Of a stretch of 64,000 bases of DNA, positions 58,391 to 64,000 are shown piece by piece. The number at the start of each line of letters is the position of its first letter. Position 1 is the stretch's first letter. The notes below the pieces were generated by a model. That model searched no databases. It was not told where the DNA came from and was given only the letters and a program-made list of their open reading frames with translations. Where the stretch lies: positions 125,290,952-125,354,951 of the forward strand of contig JBCNJP010000007.1 of the NCBI GenBank assembly GCA_039602395.1, in the 5' to 3' direction. Made by a program: the position numbers and the translations under genes. The DNA is from Deinandra increscens subsp. villosa. Its lineage: Eukaryota; Streptophyta; Magnoliopsida; Asterales; Asteraceae.

Positions 58391-59448
58391 TTAGGTAATT
58401 GTTAGTAATATTAGTGTTATCAATGTCATCGATGATATTGAATTAATTTGTCGTTTAGGTTGGTCTCGTTAGTAATTAACCGAGTTAAAAGATATAGAAG
58501 TATAGACCCTATTGTTATAGTGGATGGTGTGATTGATTTATGTACGGGTTGATTGTACTAAATATGTACATTAAACCAATTTTCATAATTAATTTACATA
58601 ATCTATTTTGTTTTTACTTGATTAGTTTGTGTTTACTTAATTAAATTATCATTGGTTTACATAACAAATTACAAGTTTTGAAGACTGGCATGACATGGAA
58701 GTTGGGGTTTTTATGGATCATTTTTTAAAGAAAGGAATTAAACTTGGGTTCATTTGGTTTTTTCTTGGTACCACAGTTACAAAAATTTTGGGTTCTACAA
58801 AATTGGAAATACGATGAATGGACACACGCCGAACATACAAAAATACCATATCAATAATTTTTAAAGAGATTAATTTTATTTTTTGAGTATATACTATGTT
58901 TTATCCGTTTAAAAATTTGATCATACGGATCAAACAATTTGTTTATTGTTCCGAAAGTAATTACACAACTCGTTTTATGATCCAAGTGATTTTCAATTTC
59001 GTTTAGGTTTCGGCTCAAATCTACAACAGTAATTAAGTTATTAATAATAGCACACATATTTAATCGGTGTCTCTTGGTGTAGACGAAGTTTCTTTCATCG
59101 ATCACCAATTCATTAGACAACCATCCAAATTAGAACCCGCTATACTATGTGACGGTTGTCTCACATATATATGGGTTTGATTTGATAGCGAAGATGGCCG
59201 GTGTGAAGTTAGAAAGAAGATGGGTATAAACAAAGAAGTCAAAATAAAATAACAACGCATACTTCATCTTACAAACGTAATTAAACAGACAGATGAATTA
59301 CAAAATAAGATCATATTACTTGTAAAAAGTACCAACACTTACTAGCTAGCTACCCAATAAAGACAATAAACCTAGCTGATCACGGATCACTCCTTTCCTT
59401 TTTATTTCACATGCACACCCTTCACTTCATTCCTCACTCACTCATGCA
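58391..59448. other. intergenic stretch
   Basis: AT-rich. A minus-strand frame at 58851-59120 (89 codons) has no recognised domain and unremarkable composition; I do not call it. The remainder is probably the downstream region of the glycine-rich gene. Confidence 0.35.
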
Positions 59449-60251
59449 TCATGCATGTCCATCTTCTTTTTCCTTCTTTCCCGGACCACCCCAACCCATT
59501 CCAGGGATGCCACCACCACCGCCACCCATTCCAGGGATACCACCTCCGCCCATGCCACCACCACCCATGCCACCACCAGGGCCACCACCACCCCATCGAG
59601 GGATGCCGCCACCCCCACCAAGCCACCCAGGACTACCACCACCACCCCACCCACCTCCACTCACACTGCCACCACCACCCGGACCACCTACGCCACCACC
59701 TGGACCAATCCCACCCCATCCACCGCCTTCACCACCGCCACCTCCGGGACCACCACCATATCCACCACCTGCACCCCTCCCCCTATTACCCAGCCCACCT
59801 CCCCTACCCACCCCCCATCCTGCACCAAAACCAGCAACACCTATTTGCTCCGGTTTCCCGCCTAATTCACCACTCTCTGCAAACATAAATTGTTAATTTC
59901 ACAAAACTAATTAACGAGTGACTAGCCTACTTGATAGAGGCTTTATCTCTTAGTTGAAGGTTCTGGATCAAACCCAGACAAATGATGATGTATTTGGTAT
60001 AAATAATTATTTTCTGTTAAAAAAAAATCAAATAGACAAACACATACATATCTAATTTAAAAGTGCATGTCATGCATGCATGTTTACATGACTTGTCAAT
60101 TAATATATATATATATATCAAAGAAATTAGAAACATATATATACTTACTTTTAGTCGGGTCAAGATTGACTTTAGTCGGGGCATCATCAGAAGAAACAAG
60201 AACAAGTGTAAACAGAAGAGTCAACACCACCAGAAAACCTTTGAAAGTCAT
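59449..60251 (-). CDS. secreted glycine-rich protein, 2 exons, 176 aa
   Basis: Exon 1 is 60149-60251: MTFKGFLVVLTLLFTLVLVS is a classic signal peptide (basic start, hydrophobic core), followed by DDAPTKVNLDPTK. Donor GTAAGT; the intron is 59877-60148, with acceptor TTTGCAG. Exon 2 is 59449-59876. Phases join exactly (531 nt). The mature part is Gly-rich throughout, with GGGG blocks spaced by Pro, Met, Trp, Ile or Tyr (GGGIPGMGGGGGGIPGMGWG), ending GKKEKEDGHA. Such proteins are secreted to the cell wall and act structurally or in signalling. The very C-rich plus-strand frames here are antisense shadows. The promoter has a TATA box and an RY motif. Confidence 0.85.
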
Positions 60252-60315
60252 CTCCAATTCATCCAACTAAGAATGGAGCTTTTTTTTCAAGTATTTGTGG
60301 ATTAATGGAGCGATG

Positions 60316-60331
60316 CATGCATGGATTTATA
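60316..60331 (-). promoter_or_regulatory. TATA box and RY motif of the glycine-rich gene
   Basis: On the minus strand TATAAAT (60325-60331) lies about 75 bp before the ATG. Immediately downstream of it is the palindrome CATGCATG (60316-60323), the RY element bound by B3-domain factors in seed-expressed genes. Confidence 0.5.
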
Positions 60332-60571
60332 TCGATTTGGTGTGTGAGAAAAGCCAAAAACGCATTAATTGAAGGAAGCCATTGAATTGAATGGAAGGTT
60401 CAGAAAGAAACAGTGATCAATGATCTGAGGGACTTTGGACGGAGAGTTCTATGTTGCCACAGATGTCGAGCATGCATCAACTATCAACATAACATGTTAT
60501 GCAACGTGTCTTAGTTTTTAGATCATCATGCTTTGCATGGTGGTAGCTTAACTGACGGTGTATATATATCA

Positions 60572-60614
<43 letters not shown>

Positions 60615-62614
60615 AATTCATCAATGGCGAAATGCATAATATGCATTTATGAGTGCAAATAACGTACACCTGCAACATCTCTCGTAATCACACAATTACA
60701 ATCAATGATAACTTTGAGCGATAACATCAAAGCGCAACCAGTATTTGTACGTGGTTAATTATAAAGTGGTGACTCTCTATTGTAAGTTTAAATCTTGTAA
60801 AAGACAAATATACATAGTAATGATTTACCTGTTTAAAGAAATTCATAGTAATGGGTACAACCTATATTATAAACTAGAAAAGTTTGAATAATTAGCAACA
60901 TGTTTGAAAACCAGACATAAGACACTCCCATCCAACCAAAGTAGTATTTGATTTTGAATAAAATGCTTGCTGAAATGTAGATAAGAGTAACTACCTTCTA
61001 ACGTTATATATCAAAAGTTATAAAAGAAAAATAATTTTTTAAATTATATTTGTTCCATCTAGATTTTGAACAAAATATATATCGAAAAGTAGATAAAACT
61101 AAGCATGTTACAAGAGTACATTTAAAATTTTTTAGAATATCATATATTTTAATTCATAGTTATAACGAAAAGCATGTTAAAAGGTACGTAATAATAATAT
61201 TAAAATAATTAGATTAAAAAATATTTATAAAGCTTACCATATATTATTGGTAGAAAATGCACTCTTCTAGATATATATAAGTTGGAAAAAGGAAGAGGAG
61301 GGCCAAAAGTTCTTATATAAATTGTGACTTGAGGCGATCGAGTCCCAATTATGAGGCACCAGAAACACCATTTGTGAAAATCAAGATGAAAACACACCAA
61401 AAGTTCAATAGTTCTTTATAAAAGAAATGCCAGTTTGGAAAAAAAAAGTATTAGACTAAGAACAGATCATGTGCTTGAAAATGAAATGAATAGATAGACT
61501 GGGTACAATTATATATATTTAGCCTCAAAATTAGACCAGTTTTGTCATTTTGATAGGAAATTTCCTTGTGTTGAACAAAAAGCTAATTGCAAACACTTAA
61601 TTATATGTTCTGAAAATTTAAATCTTTAATAGATGCCAACTATTCTATTTTTATTGACATAGCCATGCCATGTGAGTGGGTCAATCGGGATTTTTAAACA
61701 TAGGACACAACCACGTTAATTGAACAAAACCTAGTTCTACCGATAACAAACGCCTCACTGAAACCGGCATTTCATTCTATAACTCGCTGAAACTAAAGGA
61801 ATGTTGTTAGCAAGGAGACTAAAACATCCTGCTTGAAACCTTTTATCTCACCAGCTGGTTCTAATGTCGGTAGTCATTGAGGTCGGGAACAGAATTTTTT
61901 TCAGGAATGGTAGTTTTTAATAAAACTTTAACAAAAATAGGAGTTCGTTTTTTTTTTTTCAAAAACAGGTATCCCGCACTTGGGAAGTGCGGGGGTCAGG
62001 TTCGGGTTTAGGCTCGGTACTCGTCTGCAGGAAAGAGTGGGACCAGGCGTGGTTGCTAACTGCGAGGGACAGGAAATGGACAAGAATGGTGGGGCCAGTG
62101 CGCACTTACCAACTGCGGGTGACGTGACAAACCCTAGACCCGCAATTCCCAACTGCGGGGGACCTGACAACCGGACAAAACCCTAGCACGGGTTCCCGCA
62201 TGCATGCTTTTCTTAACTGCGGGCAGAAACCCTAACTATGTTTTTTTTTAAAAAGAAAACCCTATAGTTTTTTTTAAAAAGCTATGGTGGTGATGCAAAA
62301 GCAGACTGAATGCATGTGACCAAACACTGTAAGACTGAATGCATATGACCAAACACTGTAAGACTGAATGCATGTGACCAAACACTGTTTTCCTTCATGT
62401 CTCAAAACACTGATTTGATCACTCAAATTGATTAAGGCTGAATTGATTCCTCTGTAAAAGCACTGATATGATGACTCAAATTGATTGAATGAGAACACTA
62501 GAAAACGCCATCTTTAAATTGAGAGTTTATCTCAGTTGAATTCTCACAAAACACCATCTTCTTTAAGTATTTTCAAGTGCAGAAATTTCAATCACCACAA
62601 ATCCAATTAAGAAA
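60332..62614. other. intergenic stretch between the glycine-rich gene and the MULE
   Basis: Contains a (CT)n microsatellite at about 60572-60608 and AT-rich sequence without genes to about 61900. A C/G-rich segment follows (61970-62225) with a perfect 9-bp hairpin (CCCGCACTT/AAGTGCGGG, 61973-61993) and repeated AACTGCGGG. A tandem repeat of about 29 bp, three copies (62303-62388, unit AGACTGAATGCATGTGACC...), comes last. The segment from about 61900 may be the 5' non-coding end of the MULE, but no terminal inverted repeat could be fixed. Confidence 0.45.
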
Positions 62615-64000
62615 ATGTCTTCTTCATTTAGTCCCTTTTTGTTAAGAATTTTCTGGGGTGGTAGCATATCATTCCAGAACGGTGTTGTTTCAGCCTCCGA
62701 AGAAACTAATATCTCAACATATCCCACATTTCAGAAATTTTCATATGAACAATTGGTTCATATTGTATACGGCTTATTTGGTGTTAGCCAACAAGATTAT
62801 AACGTCACTATTTTGTTGCCGTATGAGTTTCACGGGCTGCGCGATGTTTCAATAATCAAAGATGATGGGAGTTTAGAAATGCTGTTCTATTTGGCGGGAA
62901 CAAAACCTAACTACGTTGGTGATGTTTACGTTAAAATGGAAGAAGTAATCAACACTTGCCATACTGGTTATAATAACCAGGAGAATACTGGTTATAATAA
63001 CCAGGAGCATACTGGTTATAATAACCAGGAGAATAGTGGTTATAATAACCAGGAACCGACAAATTCAGCGGAAGACGGTGGCTTTGATGGGTCTGATGGC
63101 TACATATCATCATCAACGTCCGAAGAAGATAGAGATCACCTCAGGGTCGTAGAGGAGGATGACACCGATGAAGACGGCTACGATGAACCAGCGGCAGAAT
63201 ATCGCGTGGTAAATCATGCAGGGGGTTCGCAAGTTCCACAAGTGAACCCTGATATTGACACTTCTGTTTTGGAAGAGCTAGAAGATCATGATTTACAAGA
63301 GGAGGATTTTATGGTTTTCTGGAATGAAGAAACAAATGTTATTAGAGCAGGTATGTACTTCAAGTCGAAGAAGGATGTTCAACATGCTGTTGGCCAGTGG
63401 AACATTAGTCAGGGTAGAGAGCTCTATGTTAAAGACAGCAGGCCGGGGAGATGGAACGCAATATGCAGGACTAATGCTCCTGGCTTTGTAGCCGATACTC
63501 ATTGTAACTGGATGGTCTCCGCCACAAGACAGGGAAATGCAGCTTCTAGTTTGTGGAGGATTATAAAGTGGGTTCGTGGTCATAACTGTTACGGGTCATC
63601 CGTTGGTAACAACAACACAAGTCTTACATCAAGGTCTATTGCATCGTACATCAACCATGCAATAGTTGCTGATCTTACATTTCCTGTTAAGCAAATACAG
63701 GCATTTTGTAAGGATAGATTTAGTGTTGATGTTTCTTATATCAAGGCCTGGAGAGCTCGTAGAAGAGCTATTCAAAATATTTATGGCAACTGGGAATCCA
63801 ATTTTGAAGAACTGCCTAAGTATATCAACGCATTGCAACGAGCAAACCCTAGTACTGTTGTGCAGTGGCGTCATCAAGCGGACGGGTCATCAAGCTCGTT
63901 TGTATTTAAGTATGTATTTTGGGCATTTGGACCGTCCATAAAAGCATTCCATCGATGTCGACCCGTTGTATGTATTGACGGAACACATTTGAAGGGGTCT
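62615..64000 (+). CDS. Mutator-like (MULE) transposase, open to the window end
   Basis: The ATG at 62615 opens 462 codons with no stop and runs off the window. In order: an N-terminal PB1-like block (FSYEQLVHIVYGLFGVSQQD and YEFHGLRDVSIIKDDGSLEM, residues about 43-92); four tandem copies of an 8-residue unit (TGYNNQEN-like, 62963-63058); an acidic linker; the MuDR-type DNA-binding domain (IRAGMYFKSKKDVQHAVGQW, then RWNAICRT, HCNWMVSATRQGN, WVRGHNCYGSS); a helical region (YIKAWRARRRAIQNIYGNWE); and the start of the MULE catalytic domain with the first Asp in VCIDGTHLKGS at the very end. The remaining catalytic residues are outside the window. No frameshift is seen, unlike the family member at 24950-26640, so it is probably young. 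Confidence 0.93.
   Translation, partial: MSSSFSPFLLRIFWGGSISFQNGVVSASEETNISTYPTFQKFSYEQLVHIVYGLFGVSQQDYNVTILLPYEFHGLRDVSIIKDDGSLEMLFYLAGTKPNYVGDVYVKMEEVINTCHTGYNNQENTGYNNQEHTGYNNQENSGYNNQEPTNSAEDGGFDGSDGYISSSTSEEDRDHLRVVEEDDTDEDGYDEPAAEYRVVNHAGGSQVPQVNPDIDTSVLEELEDHDLQEEDFMVFWNEETNVIRAGMYFKSKKDVQHAVGQWNISQGRELYVKDSRPGRWNAICRTNAPGFVADTHCNWMVSATRQGNAASSLWRIIKWVRGHNCYGSSVGNNNTSLTSRSIASYINHAIVADLTFPVKQIQAFCKDRFSVDVSYIKAWRARRRAIQNIYGNWESNFEELPKYINALQRANPSTVVQWRHQADGSSSSFVFKYVFWAFGPSIKAFHRCRPVVCIDGTHLKGS
62963..63058 (+). repeat. four 24-bp in-frame repeats, each with a 15-bp palindrome
   Basis: ACTGGTTATAATAACCAGGA units start at 62963, 62987, 63011 and 63035. Each contains TGGTTATAATAACCA, a palindrome around a central A. 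They encode repeated GYNNQE within the MULE transposase. Confidence 0.9.

Noticed and set aside
58851..59120. 89-codon minus-strand ORF
   Set aside because: No recognisable domain, AT-rich composition and no supporting splice or promoter signals.
59411..59896. Proline/histidine/threonine-rich plus-strand ORFs
   Set aside because: They are antisense shadows of the minus-strand glycine-rich exon, which has a signal-peptide exon and phase-matched splice sites.

Overview
This window is a plant nuclear contig, most likely from an Asteraceae species. Support for that: intron-bearing plant genes with GT-AG splicing, dense nested transposable elements, and a degenerate Gag-like gene (14165-14757) of a type I associate with daisy-family retroelements. 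There is no operon structure and no CRISPR array. Two runs of exactly 500 N (29786-30285, 46358-46857) are assembly gaps.

Host genes lie mainly in the right half. A Rho GDP-dissociation inhibitor gene (42332-44081, +, 5 exons) carries a one-base problem at exon 3. A DUF1664-family gene (53356-57661, +, 11 exons, 312 aa) is complete. A small membrane-protein exon (48675-48968, +) is followed by a copied, intron-containing piece of the DUF1664 gene; spliced together they would give a chimeric protein. A two-exon secreted glycine-rich protein gene lies on the minus strand (59449-60251). A Mutator-like (MULE) transposase reading frame is open from 62615 through the window end.

The left two thirds is a nest of mobile DNA, much of it datable by target-site duplications (TSDs). 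It holds: a hAT-like element (1713-2510); an LTR with its polypurine tract (3585-4921) inserted against a copia fragment (4922-5544); a CACTA-type end with a 150-bp tandem array (7893-8830); a decamer array that reverses polarity (11592-13940), split by a solo LTR (11714-13008); the Gag-like pseudogene; a second solo LTR of the 3585 family in opposite orientation (15083-16474); a PIF/Harbinger element (17257-19511) carrying a nested MULE-type MITE (18280-18660); a copia-like element with only degenerate gag (19729-24790); a decayed MULE (24950-26640); a large GC-rich LTR (26923 to gap); a LINE with both ORFs (30332-35649); a third solo LTR (38502-40809) inside a copia remnant; and several Tourist-like MITEs and SINE-like retroposons.

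The most unusual signal is at 23310-23550, in the 3' non-coding part of the copia-like element. Three consecutive stem-loops share loop and junction sequence, while their outer stems differ completely yet remain perfectly complementary. That is the covariation pattern of a conserved RNA structure. The second is the decamer array at 11592-13940, which resembles the arms of a foldback element.
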